DNA of 52,680 nucleotides from JAJPHF01 sp035293805 (GCA_035293805.1 DATGMD010000026.1:1-52680), one strand, 5' to 3'. Counted from the first letter of the stretch, positions 1 through 8,682 are shown. Numbers and translations are program-made. Notes: generated by a model from the letters alone, not told the origin.

Positions 1-1
1 C

Positions 2-130
2 ACCCTCCGCAACACTGCGCTCAACGTGCTACGTCGGCGCGGCTTCGTGTTCCTGCCCGACGCGCGCCGCTGGCTGGCCGCTCAAGTCGATGGCGGCTTG
101 CCGCTGCTCACTCGCTCGTTAGAGCAGTGA
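2..130 (+). CDS. C-terminal fragment of a transposase-like protein (partial at left edge)
   Basis: An open frame enters from the left edge and stops at TGA 128-130, giving a 42-residue tail. It contains LRNTALNVLRRRGF followed by a Leu/Ala-rich end. An RN-x-A-x-x-LLRR-x-G pattern close to the C-terminus is typical of IS4/ISAs1-type DDE transposases, which is why I propose that family. No catalytic residues are inside the window, so the call rests on this short tail alone. The next gene starts 170 bases downstream. Any other protein ending in an amphipathic Arg/Leu helix would fit nearly as well. Confidence 0.35.
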   Translation, partial: TLRNTALNVLRRRGFVFLPDARRWLAAQVDGGLPLLTRSLEQ

Positions 131-299
131 ATAGCCCTAGGGTCCGCGGACCGGCGCTTGCCCCACCCATGAAAAGTCTGCGATTATACTACGTTGGGCG
201 ATACACCAGGGCGAATACTGCCGGCCGGCGGCCTGACCTCTCGGCGTGCCGCCGGCGGGTACGCGGCGCGACCAGCGAGGCGCGCAGCAGGAGGCATAC

Positions 300-1391
300 G
301 TGAACTTGCGGACCCCGGGGCCTACGCCGATGCCCGAACGCGTGGCGGCCGCGCTCTCCCAGCCGATGATCAACCACCGCGGCCCGGAGTTCGCCGACCT
401 GCTGCAAGAGGTTACCGCCAACTTGCAGGCCGCCTTCCAGACCACCAATGACCTGTTCCTGCTTACGTCGTCGGGCACTGGCGGCCTGGAGGCTGCCGTC
501 GTCAACACTTTCTCGCCGGGCGACCGGCTGCTAGCGGTCGTCATCGGCAACTTCGGCGAGCGCTTCGCCACCATTGCCCAGCGCTTCGGCTGCGACGTGC
601 AAACGCTGGTCTTCAAGTCCGGCGAGGCGGCCGATCCGGCGGCCGTAGCGGCGCGGCTGGCCGCCGATCCCGCGATCAAGGGCGTGCTGATCACGCACAA
701 CGAGACCTCCACCGGCGTGACGAACGACCTGGAGGCGCTAGCCGCCGTCGTCCGGCAGGCCGGTCCGCTCCTGCTCGTGGACGGCGTCTCGTCCGTGGGC
801 TCGATCGAGATCAAGACCGACGCCTGGGGCATCGACGTGCTGGTGAGCGCCTCCCAGAAGGGCTGGATGGTGCCGCCCGGCATCGCGATGATCTCGGTTA
901 GCCCGCGCGCCTGGGAGGCGAACGCCGCGGCCCGGCTGCCGCGGTATTACTGGGACCTGGCGTTGGCAAAGAAGGAAGCCGCCCGCGGCCAGACGCCCTG
1001 GACGCCCGGCATCACCATCGTCTACGGCCTGCGTGAGGGCCTGCGGCTGATGCGGGCCGAGGGCTTCGACGCGGTGTATGCGAAGCACCGGCGAATCGGC
1101 GCCTACACCCGCGCCGCCATCAAGGACCTTGGGCTGCGGCTCGTGCCCGTCGACGAGCGTCGGGCCTCCGACACCGTCACGGCCTTCTACCTGCCGGAGG
1201 GCACCGAAGAGAAGGTGTTCCTGGAGCAGCTGCGCGCGCGGTACGGCGTCGTGCTGGCCGGCGGCCAAGGCGAGCTGGTCGGCAAGATCGCGCGGATCGG
1301 CCATATGGGCATGGTCGACGAGGCCGACATCGACGACGTGATCAAGGCAATCAGGCAGACGCTGGCCGCGCCTGCCACGGCGGCCTCATGA
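300..1391 (+). CDS. Class V aminotransferase (serine-pyruvate/phosphoserine aminotransferase type)
   Basis: A fold-type I PLP enzyme of 363 residues. GTG 300 is chosen because AGGAGG lies at 289-294, five bases before it; the frame stays open to 246 but the extra residues look unstructured. Visible motifs are TPGPTPMPE at the N-terminus, SSGTGGLEA (phosphate/PLP contact), LLVDGVSSVG with the PLP-pyridine Asp near residue 161, and SASQKGWMVPPG with the Schiff-base Lys near residue 187. The family includes alanine-glyoxylate and serine-pyruvate aminotransferases. Because the stop overlaps the start of serA (ATGA), the likely role is transamination of 3-phosphohydroxypyruvate to phosphoserine, replacing a classical SerC. 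The pathway role is inference; the fold and PLP lysine are visible. A TATACT -10-like hexamer lies at 185-190 without a convincing -35. Confidence 0.9.
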   Translation: MNLRTPGPTPMPERVAAALSQPMINHRGPEFADLLQEVTANLQAAFQTTNDLFLLTSSGTGGLEAAVVNTFSPGDRLLAVVIGNFGERFATIAQRFGCDVQTLVFKSGEAADPAAVAARLAADPAIKGVLITHNETSTGVTNDLEALAAVVRQAGPLLLVDGVSSVGSIEIKTDAWGIDVLVSASQKGWMVPPGIAMISVSPRAWEANAAARLPRYYWDLALAKKEAARGQTPWTPGITIVYGLREGLRLMRAEGFDAVYAKHRRIGAYTRAAIKDLGLRLVPVDERRASDTVTAFYLPEGTEEKVFLEQLRARYGVVLAGGQGELVGKIARIGHMGMVDEADIDDVIKAIRQTLAAPATAAS

Positions 1392-2995
1392 CCGCGCCCC
1401 AGTCGCAGCCCGGCGCGCGCCGCATCCTCGTCACCGATCCTATTGCCCCGGATGGCGTCGCCTATCTGCGCCAGCACGCCACGGTCGACGTCCACACCGG
1501 CTTGAGGCCCGACGAGCTGTTAGAGGCCGTGCGCGGCTACCAGGCGCTGATCGTCCGCAGCGAGACGAAGGTCACGCGCCCGGTGATCGACGCCGGCACC
1601 GACCTCCGCGTCATCGGCCGCGCCGGCGTCGGCGTCGACAATATCGACGTCGATGCGGCGACCGCGCGCGGCGTCGTCGTGGTGAATGCCCCGGCCGGGA
1701 ACACGGTCGCCGTCGCCGAGCACACGATTGGGCTGCTGCTCGCGGTGGCCCGGCGAATCCCGCAGGCGAGCGCGGCCCTCCGGGCCGGCCAGTGGCAGCG
1801 GTCCCGTTACATGGGCCAGGAGGTCCGCAACAAGACCCTCGGCATCGTGGGGCTTGGGCGCATCGGCCGCGAGGTCGCCCGCCGCGCCCAGGGCCTCGAA
1901 ATGCGGGTGGTCGCCTTCGACCCATACGTGAGCGCCGAGCACGCGCGGCGCCTGGGCGTCGAGATGGCGGACCTGCCCAGCCTCCTGCGCACCGCCGACT
2001 TCGTTACGATCCATACGCCCGCCACGGCGCAGACGCAGGGGCTCATCGGCGCGGCCGAGCTGGCGCTGCTCAAGCGTACCGCCTACGTCATCAATTGCGC
2101 CCGCGGCGGCATCGTCGACGAGGCCGCCCTCCAGCACGCGCTCGAGACCGGCCAGATCGCCGGCGCGGCGCTCGACGTGTTCGCCAAGGAGCCGCCCGGC
2201 GACATGCCCCTGCTCCGGGCCGAGAATCTCGTCGCCACCCCGCACCTGGCGGCCTCCACCGAGGAGGCCCAAGTCCAGGTCGCGATCGAGGTGGCCGAGC
2301 AGGTGGTGGCGGCCCTGGATGGCCGGCCGACGCTCTATGCGGTCAACGCGCCGATCGTGGTGCCCGAGGCGATGGCGGTTCTGGAGCCGTACTTCCGCCT
2401 GTGCGAGACGCTCGGCCAGCTCGCGACGCAGCTGGCAGCCGAGGGCCAGATCGAGGCCGTGGAGATTACGTACAGCGGCGACATGACCGAGCACGACACC
2501 ACCGCCCTCACGGCCACGGTGATTCGCGGCCTCCTCGCCCCGATCTCCGAGGAGACGGTCAATCTGGTGAACGCGCCCGTGATCGCCCGCCAGCGCGGCT
2601 GGCGCGTATCCGAGCGCAAGGTCAGCGGCCCCGAGGAGTACACGAATCTCGTCACCGTCGCGCTCCACTCGGACCGCGGCGAGCGCGGGGTCGGCGGCAC
2701 GGTTGTCAACGGCGAGCCACACGTCGTACGCATCGACGGCTATACCGTCGACCTGGCTCCGCGTGGCGATTACGTGCTGCTCTCGCGTCACGTCGACCGG
2801 CCGGGCATCGTCGGCACCGTCGGCACGCTGCTCGGCGAAGCCGACGTGAACATCTCCTCGATGCAGCTGGGCCGTCAGCGCCCGCGCGGCGAGGCGTTGA
2901 TGGCGCTGACCGTGGACGAGCCCATCCCGCCCGACGTGCTGGAGCGGATTCGCGCCGTCACGGGCGTGGCCCAGATCCGCGTCGTGCGGCTCTAG
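1388..2995 (+). CDS. serA: D-3-phosphoglycerate dehydrogenase
   Basis: Oxidises 3-phosphoglycerate to 3-phosphohydroxypyruvate with NAD+, the first step of serine synthesis. It has 535 residues, the usual length of the long SerA form. The order is substrate domain; NAD-binding Rossmann motif GIVGLGRIGREV near residue 152; catalytic set NCARGGIVDE (Arg), FAKEPP (Glu) and TPHLAAST (His near 286); an intervening ASB domain; and a C-terminal ACT domain beginning around RHVDRPGIVGTVG, which in the family senses serine. The start overlaps the stop of the upstream aminotransferase by four bases, so the two are translationally coupled as a serine operon. No nearby serB is seen. Confidence 0.97.
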   Translation: MTAPQSQPGARRILVTDPIAPDGVAYLRQHATVDVHTGLRPDELLEAVRGYQALIVRSETKVTRPVIDAGTDLRVIGRAGVGVDNIDVDAATARGVVVVNAPAGNTVAVAEHTIGLLLAVARRIPQASAALRAGQWQRSRYMGQEVRNKTLGIVGLGRIGREVARRAQGLEMRVVAFDPYVSAEHARRLGVEMADLPSLLRTADFVTIHTPATAQTQGLIGAAELALLKRTAYVINCARGGIVDEAALQHALETGQIAGAALDVFAKEPPGDMPLLRAENLVATPHLAASTEEAQVQVAIEVAEQVVAALDGRPTLYAVNAPIVVPEAMAVLEPYFRLCETLGQLATQLAAEGQIEAVEITYSGDMTEHDTTALTATVIRGLLAPISEETVNLVNAPVIARQRGWRVSERKVSGPEEYTNLVTVALHSDRGERGVGGTVVNGEPHVVRIDGYTVDLAPRGDYVLLSRHVDRPGIVGTVGTLLGEADVNISSMQLGRQRPRGEALMALTVDEPIPPDVLERIRAVTGVAQIRVVRL

Positions 2996-3036
2996 CGTAG
3001 GTGGTCGCCCGCCGCGCAATCTAGGACGAGGCGCCT

Positions 3037-3636
3037 TTGGCGAGCATGTGGGGCTGGTATCAGGGCCTGCCGCCGCGCGAGCGCGGCATTGCGGCCGCCT
3101 TCTTCACCATCATCCTCGGCACCCTGCCCTGCTACGGGCTGGGCCTGCTGCTCATGATCACGACGCGCGGCGCCATCGGCGGTGCGGAGCCGCTGCCGAC
3201 AGCGACCGTGGCGGCGGTCGCCACGGTCGCGCCGCCGCCGACCTCCACCCGAGCGCCCGCGCCGAGCGCCACCGCCATCGAGGCCTCGCCAAGCCCGACA
3301 AGCACTGCTACCGAAACGCGGCTCCCCACGGAGACGCCCGTGCCCGTTACCCCCTCGCCGAGCGCCACCGTCACTGCCCGCCCAGCAACGCCAACGACGC
3401 CCGCCACGCTCTCGGCGACGCTCCCGCCAACCCTCGCGCCGCCCACGTCGCGCCCCACCACCCTGGCGCGGCCCAGCGCCACCCCGCGCCCCGGCGCCAG
3501 GTCCACGCCCGAGTCCCGCTCGACCCCGGCGCCGGCCCCCAGTCCCCTACCGCGCACGCGCCTCCCGGCCACCACCGCGCCCACTCCGCGCCCCGGCGTC
3601 GACACCGCCCCCGCCTTCGGCTCCCCGGCGCGCTGA
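3037..3636 (+). CDS. Membrane-anchored Pro/Thr/Ser-rich protein
   Basis: No catalytic domain recognised. A short N-terminal segment (MWGWYQGLPPRERG) precedes one strong hydrophobic helix, roughly residues 18-45 (TIILGTLPCYGLGLLLMI). The remaining 140 or so residues are a low-complexity Pro/Thr/Ala/Ser linker, as in cell-wall-spanning stalks or secreted tails. AGGACGAG at 3023-3030 sits six bases before TTG 3037, which supports that start; ATG 3046 is an alternative nine bases later. It lies 41 bases after serA in the same direction and may be read through. Strong GC and codon bias in the tail could inflate the coding signal, but the ordered N-terminus and helix argue it is real. Confidence 0.65.
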   Translation: MASMWGWYQGLPPRERGIAAAFFTIILGTLPCYGLGLLLMITTRGAIGGAEPLPTATVAAVATVAPPPTSTRAPAPSATAIEASPSPTSTATETRLPTETPVPVTPSPSATVTARPATPTTPATLSATLPPTLAPPTSRPTTLARPSATPRPGARSTPESRSTPAPAPSPLPRTRLPATTAPTPRPGVDTAPAFGSPAR

Positions 3637-3804
3637 GCGGCGCCAGCCCGCCCCGCGTGGCGCGCTCCGCGCGCTGGCGTGAATCTTGCTCAGCAGCGCG
3701 CCGACGCTTGCACATCGCGTAACCGAGTTAGCTTATACTTGCCAGCGGCGGCTGCTTGGCTCAGCGCCGCGAGCGCTCCCGCACTCGCGGCGGTGGGAGG
3801 ACTG

Positions 3805-4698
3805 ATGGCTCCGCTTTCCGATCCCCGGCGCGTGGGACACTCGGCACCGTATCAGCGCGACACGTCGTCGGCCACGCTGTTCGCCTTGCTGGTCGTCATC
3901 GCCGTCCCGGCCCTCGTCGTTGCGCTCGCCGCGGGCTGGCGCCCCCTGAGCGGCAGCGAAACGGACGCGCTGCTCGGCTGGGTCGGTCGGCTCACCGGCC
4001 GCGCCGCGCCCACCGCCGCGGTGGCCGCGCCCAGCGATTGGGCGATTCCTAATGGCTGGTTCTACACCGAGGTCCCCGGCGACGCCACCGGCCCTGACGC
4101 TCGCGGCTTCGCGGTCAGTGACGCCAATGGTATGCGCTTCTGGAGTGAGTATCAGCGGCTCGGCGGCCCCACGTACATGGGCTATCCGCTGTCGCGCCGC
4201 TTCGACGTGGACGGCGGCACCGCCCAGGTGTTCCAGCGCGCGGTCCTGCGCTACGATACCGCCGCCGACCGCGTGGTCGTCACGCGGCTACTCGACCGCC
4301 TGAGCCGCGAGGGGCAGGATGCCGAGCTGCAGGAGCGCTGGAGCATACCCCCGCTCGACGTACCTGCACCCCCCGACGTGACGGCCGAGGTCCTCGACGA
4401 CCGACTGAAACTGCTCCTCTCCGACTACCCGGCCATCCGGACATACTTCGCCGACGCCCCGGATGCCCCCGCGCTCTTCGGCGCGCCCACCTCCGCCGTG
4501 CAGGAAACGCGCGACTTCTACGTGATCCGCTTCCAGAACGGCGCGCTACAGCAGTGGAAGCACGACGTACCCTGGGCTAACGCCGGCGATGTCACCGCCG
4601 TGAACGTCGGCCAGATCGCGGCGGCGCTCGGGCTCTTCCCGGCGGAAGCCTTGCAGCCGCTGCCTGCCGCCACCGCGGGCACCCTGGCGCTCAAGTAG
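3805..4698 (+). CDS. Membrane-anchored protein with two LGFP-like modules
   Basis: 297 residues from ATG 3805, which has GGGAGG at 3795-3800; an in-frame upstream extension to 3679 is unlikely. One transmembrane helix (about residues 22-43, LFALLVVIAVPALVVALAAG) places the rest outside the cell. Two tandem modules follow. The first is FWSEYQRLGGPTYMGYPLSRRF then VFQRAVLRYD; the second is ALFGAPTSAV then IRFQNGALQQWKHDVPWA. The alternation of [F/W]-x-GG-x-x-x-x-G-[Y/A]-P-[L/T]-S with a downstream FQ-x-[A/G]-[V/A]-x-x-x motif matches the LGFP-like repeats common in secreted Chloroflexota proteins, where they are thought to bind cell-wall polymers. The exact ligand is unknown. A TATACT hexamer lies at 3734-3739. 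Confidence 0.75.
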   Translation: MAPLSDPRRVGHSAPYQRDTSSATLFALLVVIAVPALVVALAAGWRPLSGSETDALLGWVGRLTGRAAPTAAVAAPSDWAIPNGWFYTEVPGDATGPDARGFAVSDANGMRFWSEYQRLGGPTYMGYPLSRRFDVDGGTAQVFQRAVLRYDTAADRVVVTRLLDRLSREGQDAELQERWSIPPLDVPAPPDVTAEVLDDRLKLLLSDYPAIRTYFADAPDAPALFGAPTSAVQETRDFYVIRFQNGALQQWKHDVPWANAGDVTAVNVGQIAAALGLFPAEALQPLPAATAGTLALK

Positions 4699-4803
4699 CC
4701 CCGCACCCTGCCGCGCGATGCCCCGCCCGCGCAATCGCCGCAAGCCCGCCACCTCGTGCCCTGCTATGATTCGAACAGGATTCGAGCGCGCCTAAGAGGC
4801 TGC

Positions 4804-6003
4804 ATGCCACACATCCGCTGGAACCGCGTCCTGATCGTTCAGCTAGCGATCCTGGCGGGCGTCGCGCTCGTCGTCATCGCCTGGACGATCGTCCACGCTG
4901 TCGCGCACACGCTGCTGTTGTTCGGCATCGCCGCTGTCCTGGCGTTCGCGCTCGCGCCCCTGGTCACGCGCGGCGAGGAGCGCGGGCTGCCCCGCCTGGC
5001 TGCCGTGGGCCTCGTCTATCTGAGCCTGGCGGTGCTGCTCGCCCTGAGCGGTGCCCTCCTGGCGCGGCCCTTCGCCATCCAGGCGACGCTGCTCCTCGAC
5101 AACCTGCCGGCGTACCTTACAGGGCTCCAGGATACCATCAGCGGGCTGGATCGTTGGCTCGCCGGCTTCGGTCTCGGGGGCGGTATCGCCTCGCTCCAGA
5201 GCGAGGCCAGCCGCCAGGCGACCGGCGCCAGCACCGCCTTCGTCGGCGACCTGCTCCGCTTCCTCACGCAGGTCGCCAGCAGCGCGCTCGACACCATCCT
5301 GGTGCTGGTCATCTCGTTCTATCTGCTGCTCGATGGCCCCCGCCTGCGGCTGGCCGCTCTGCGCGTCGTCCCACCCGACCACCGCGGCAAGCTGCTGTTC
5401 GTCGAGGAGAGCCTGGGGCGTGTGCTGGGCGGCTACCTGCGGGGACAGCTCCTCATGGCGCTCACGGTTGCAGTCGTCGTCGGCGTCGTGATGCAGGTGC
5501 TCGGCATGCCCTACGCTCTCGTGCTCGGGGTGCTCGCCGGCGTTTTCGAGCTGGTGCCCATGCTTGGGCCGATCCTCAGCGCGCTGCCAGCCCTCGCCGT
5601 CGCGGTCTTCCAGCCGTTCCCGACCGTGCTCTGGGTGCTCATCGCCTTCATCGCCATCCAGCAGTTCGAGAGCAACGTCCTCGCCCCGCGCATCACGGCC
5701 CACGCGGTCGGCCTGCACCCGCTCGGCGCGATCTTCGCGCTGCTGGCTGGCTTCGAGATCGGCGGGCCGCTCGGGGCCGTCTTCGCGGTGCCCGTGGCCG
5801 GCTTTCTCTGGGTGCTGATCACGACGGTCTATCGCCGCACCGTCGGCGAGCCGGAGCCGGCGCCCCGCGCCGGCTGGCGGCTGCCGCGGCGGGGTCGCTC
5901 GCCCGACGCCGACCCTGCGGCCGCCACGTCGACAGGGAAGGAGCGCGCGATGCCGGGTCCACCGCGGCCCAGCCATGGCCCTGACTTGACAGCCGGAGAG
6001 TAG
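4804..6003 (+). CDS. AI-2E family (PerM/YdiK-type) membrane permease
   Basis: 399 residues with about seven or eight hydrophobic helices and a long central amphipathic section, the layout of the AI-2E transporter family (PF01594). Family signatures include VISFYLLLDGPRLR before the cytoplasmic segment, the GGYLRGQLLMALTVAV helix, and FELVPMLGPILSALPALAVA followed by QQFESNVLAPRI near the C-terminus. Start ATG 4804 is preceded by AAGAGG (4794-4799). A charged tail of about 40 residues follows the last helix. Substrates for the family range from autoinducer-2 to Na+/H+ exchange and cannot be told from sequence. The stop lies two bases before dcd, so the two probably share a transcript. Confidence 0.9.
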   Translation: MPHIRWNRVLIVQLAILAGVALVVIAWTIVHAVAHTLLLFGIAAVLAFALAPLVTRGEERGLPRLAAVGLVYLSLAVLLALSGALLARPFAIQATLLLDNLPAYLTGLQDTISGLDRWLAGFGLGGGIASLQSEASRQATGASTAFVGDLLRFLTQVASSALDTILVLVISFYLLLDGPRLRLAALRVVPPDHRGKLLFVEESLGRVLGGYLRGQLLMALTVAVVVGVVMQVLGMPYALVLGVLAGVFELVPMLGPILSALPALAVAVFQPFPTVLWVLIAFIAIQQFESNVLAPRITAHAVGLHPLGAIFALLAGFEIGGPLGAVFAVPVAGFLWVLITTVYRRTVGEPEPAPRAGWRLPRRGRSPDADPAAATSTGKERAMPGPPRPSHGPDLTAGE

Positions 6004-6005
6004 TA

Positions 6006-6518
6006 ATGGGAATTCTCACCCGCGACGCCATTCTGGCCCGCGTTGCCGATGGCTCCTTGCGCATCGACCCCTTCGACCCCAGCATGGTCGGGCCGGCCTC
6101 CGTCGACCTCCATCTCGACCGCCAGTTCCGTGTCTTCAAGAAGGTCCACGATGTCTTCCACGTCACCGAGGATCTGGAGCACGCCGATGTCACCGAGCTA
6201 CTGGAGGTCGAGGACCACTTCGTGCTGATGCCCGGGGAGGCCGCGCTCGGCATCACACGCGAGCGCCTGACGCTCCCCGACGACCTGTGCGGCTGGCTGG
6301 AAGGGCGCAGTCGTTTCGCCCGCGTCGGGCTGATGATCCACATCACCGCGAGCTTCATGCAGCCGGGGATCGACAATCGCCAGGTGCTGGAGATGTACAA
6401 CGCCGGCCCGATCCCCCTCGCCATCCACCCCGGCATCGCCGTCTGCCAGTTCATCTTCGCCCGCTGCGTCGGCCACGCGCACTACGCGGGGCGCTTCAAC
6501 CGCCAGCTGTCCCTCTAG
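6006..6518 (+). CDS. dcd: dCTP deaminase
   Basis: Deaminates dCTP to dUTP (or, in bifunctional versions, on to dUMP), feeding thymidylate synthesis; trimeric cytosolic enzyme. 170 residues, slightly short for the family. Visible catalytic and binding elements are GRSRFARVGL (Arg101, Ser102, Arg106, equivalent to the GRSSLARLG loop) and VLEMYN with the general-base Glu129, plus the Gly-rich PGIAVCQF segment. The second Ser of the usual GRSS motif is Arg here. GGAGAG at 5995-6000 overlaps the end of the permease gene and drives ATG 6006. Convergent with the next, minus-strand gene, which ends within four bases of this stop. Confidence 0.93.
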   Translation: MGILTRDAILARVADGSLRIDPFDPSMVGPASVDLHLDRQFRVFKKVHDVFHVTEDLEHADVTELLEVEDHFVLMPGEAALGITRERLTLPDDLCGWLEGRSRFARVGLMIHITASFMQPGIDNRQVLEMYNAGPIPLAIHPGIAVCQFIFARCVGHAHYAGRFNRQLSL

Positions 6519-7168
6519 CCCCCGCCCGCCGGGGGCGCACCCATCCCGCTCTCGGGCCGCAGCACCCACTCCGCGTACAGCTCCGGCGTGTCGATGTCGG
6601 CCAGCACCCCCGGCGCTGGCGCCGGCACTTCCAGCACCTCCGCGGCGTGCGCGCGCACGACCGCCCGCGCCCCCTCCTCTAGCGGCGCGGCCAGCAGCTC
6701 CGGAATCAGCGAGGCGGCGAACAGCACGGGGTGGCCACGCCGGCCCTCGTGGACAGGAACGACGATCGGGCGAGCCGTGGCGGCGTACGCCGCGATGATC
6801 GCGTCGACGACCGCCGGCTCGATCAACGGGTGATCGACCAGCGCCATGATCACCGCATCCACCTCGGCCGTCGGCAGTGCGCGTAACCCGGCCACCAGCG
6901 ACGAGAGCTGCCCCAGCTCCCACTGCTCGTTCAGGACGATGCGCGCTGGGGTTACGTCGACTTCGCGGCGAATGCGCTCCGCATCCGAGCCGAGCACGAG
7001 ATAGATCGCCGCTACCCGCGACGCCGCCAGCGCCGCTACGACGTGCTGCACGAACGTGTGCCCCGCGATCGGCAGCAAGGCCTTCGGGAAGCCCATGCGG
7101 CGCGATTGCCCAGCGGCCAGCACGATCGCTGCGACCCATGGCTCCCTTCTCGGCTCGGCGCTGCTCAT
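6515..7168 (-). CDS. MocA/MobA-like nucleotidyltransferase (molybdenum cofactor cytidylyl- or guanylyltransferase)
   Basis: 217 residues, GT-A-type nucleotidyltransferase. The N-terminal motif AAIVLAAGQSRRMGFPKALL contains the G-x-S-x-R-M-G-x-x-K nucleotide-binding loop; DHPLIEP carries the metal-binding Asp, and GRRGHPVLF is a family block. MocA proteins transfer CMP to molybdopterin for xanthine-oxidase-class enzymes. Here the gene is divergent from Fe-S and FAD subunits of exactly that class, so a role in maturing their cofactor is the natural inference. The start at 7168 is favoured by a GGAGG-rich stretch upstream; an in-frame extension to 7207 exists. MobA-type GMP transfer cannot be excluded. 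Confidence 0.85.
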   Translation of the reverse strand: MSSAEPRREPWVAAIVLAAGQSRRMGFPKALLPIAGHTFVQHVVAALAASRVAAIYLVLGSDAERIRREVDVTPARIVLNEQWELGQLSSLVAGLRALPTAEVDAVIMALVDHPLIEPAVVDAIIAAYAATARPIVVPVHEGRRGHPVLFAASLIPELLAAPLEEGARAVVRAHAAEVLEVPAPAPGVLADIDTPELYAEWVLRPESGMGAPPAGGG

Positions 7169-7342
7169 GCCTGTCCCCCTCCCACGCCGTCCACGGCACG
7201 GTTGCACCGTTACGTGCAGGCACTATAACATTGGCCGAGGCTGTCCCCGGCAGGCCATCGCGGGGGTTCCGTGCCCGCGGCGCGGCCGGTCGCGCCGGCC
7301 CCGGCCGCTAACTCGCGCCCAACCCGAAGAGAGGTGAGGTCC

Positions 7343-7810
7343 ATGGAGCAGACGATCCACTTGCGCGTGAACGGCGAGGACCGCGAGGTAACCGTCCGCC
7401 CCCGCCGGCTACTCGTCGACCTCCTGCGTTACGACTTGGGGCTGACGGGCACCAAGGAAGGCTGCTCGGTGGGCGTCTGCGGCGCCTGCACGGTGCTCCT
7501 CAACGGCAAGAACGTCGCCTCGTGCATCATGCCCGCGGTCTTCGCGGACGGCGCGGAGATCACCACCATCGAGGGGCTCGCGGAGGACGGCAAGCTGCAC
7601 CCCCTCCAGCAAGCGTTCATCGACTACGGCGGGTTCCAGTGCGGCATCTGCACGCCGGGCCAAATCATGGCCGCCAAGGCGCTGCTCGACACGAACCCTC
7701 ATCCCTCTGAGGACGAGATCAAGGAGTGGATGATGGGCAACCTCTGCCGCTGCACGGGCTACTACAAGATTCTCGACTCTATCAAGGCCGCCGCGGGGAG
7801 CCAGCCATGA
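7343..7810 (+). CDS. Molybdenum hydroxylase small subunit, 2x[2Fe-2S] (CoxS/XdhC-like)
   Basis: 155 residues, the standard length for the iron-sulfur subunit of CO-dehydrogenase/xanthine-dehydrogenase-family enzymes. The plant-ferredoxin cluster is bound by Cys41, Cys46, Cys49 and Cys61 (CSVGVCGACT plus a later Cys). The second, all-helical cluster is bound by Cys100, Cys103, Cys135 and Cys137 (CGICTPGQ and CRCTGYY). ATG 7343 follows GAGAGGTGAGG; the in-frame upstream start at 7271 is ignored. The stop overlaps the next gene's ATG (ATGA), so the two subunits are made together. It should pass electrons from a molybdenum site to FAD, but the catalytic large subunit is not in this window. Confidence 0.95.
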   Translation: MEQTIHLRVNGEDREVTVRPRRLLVDLLRYDLGLTGTKEGCSVGVCGACTVLLNGKNVASCIMPAVFADGAEITTIEGLAEDGKLHPLQQAFIDYGGFQCGICTPGQIMAAKALLDTNPHPSEDEIKEWMMGNLCRCTGYYKILDSIKAAAGSQP

Positions 7811-8682
7811 TCGACTTCGACTACCAGGCGCCAGCCCAGCTCGACGAGGCCCTCGCCCTGCTCCAGCAGCACGGCGACGACGCCCGCGTGATAGCCGGCG
7901 GCACCGCGCTGGTCATCATGATGAAGCAGCGCCTCGTGCAGCCGCAGCTGCTCGTCTCGCTGCGCCGCATCCCCGAGCTAGAGCAGGTCCGCGCCGACAA
8001 CGGGACCCTCCACCTCGGCGCCACCGCCACGCACCGCGCCGTGGAGACCTCGCCCATCGTCCGCGACCGCTGGCCGCTGCTCGCCGAGACGTACCGACAC
8101 GTCGCCACGGTCCGCATCCGCAACATGGCCACCGTCGGCGGCGGCGTCGTCCACGGCGATCCGAACCAGGATCCGCCGCCTGCGCTGATCGCCCTCGACG
8201 CCAAGGCCCGCCTGCGCTCCGCGAGCGGCGAGCGCGAGGTGCCGCTCCAGAGCTTCTTCCTCGACTACTACGAGACGGACGTGCAGCCCGGCGAGGTGCT
8301 GACCGAGATCGTCGTCCCCGAGCAGCCGCGCGACGCCGGCTGGTCGTGGGTGAAGTTCCTGCCGCGGACCGCCGACGACTACGCGACCGTCTCCGTCGCC
8401 TGCCTGCTCAGTTTGGAGAACGGCTCCAACCGCTGCCGGGAGGCGCGCATCGCGCTGGGCTCCGCGGCCACGACCCCGGTACGCGCCGACGCCGCCGAGA
8501 ATGCGCTGCGCGGGCAAGAGCTGACGCCCGAGCGCCTCCGGGAGGCAGCGCAGCTCGTCGCCGGCCAGGTGGACCCCATCTCCGACTTCCGCGGCTCGTC
8601 CGACTACAAGCGCGACATGGCCGTCGTGTGGACGCGGCGCGCGCTGGAACAGGCTCTGCAGCGAGCCAAGGGCAGCGCCTAG
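7807..8682 (+). CDS. Molybdenum hydroxylase medium subunit, FAD-binding (CoxM-like)
   Basis: 291 residues. FAD contacts are recognisable as RVIAGGTALVIMMKQR (pyrophosphate-binding AGGT loop, about residues 35-50) and RIRNMATVGGGVVHGDPNQD (second flavin motif TVGG near residue 115), followed by the CO_deh_flav_C region. It overlaps the small subunit by four bases. In known enzymes this subunit takes electrons from the 2Fe-2S centres and reduces quinone or NAD. Downstream, after 85 bases, comes an amidohydrolase rather than the expected large molybdopterin subunit. Substrate is unknown: the CO-specific motif is on the missing subunit. Confidence 0.94.
   Translation: MIDFDYQAPAQLDEALALLQQHGDDARVIAGGTALVIMMKQRLVQPQLLVSLRRIPELEQVRADNGTLHLGATATHRAVETSPIVRDRWPLLAETYRHVATVRIRNMATVGGGVVHGDPNQDPPPALIALDAKARLRSASGEREVPLQSFFLDYYETDVQPGEVLTEIVVPEQPRDAGWSWVKFLPRTADDYATVSVACLLSLENGSNRCREARIALGSAATTPVRADAAENALRGQELTPERLREAAQLVAGQVDPISDFRGSSDYKRDMAVVWTRRALEQALQRAKGSA

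Noticed and set aside
158..190. TTGCCC and TATACT as a promoter for the serine operon (similar pairs at 3708-3739 and 18140-18173)
   Set aside because: Spacers are 20-22 bases, outside the sigma-70 range; three similar cases are curious but -10 hexamers arise by chance.
3048..3722. Alternative-frame open reading frame over the Pro/Thr-rich gene
   Set aside because: His/Arg/Ala shadow of a low-complexity coding tail; the chosen frame has a clean TM helix and ribosome site.
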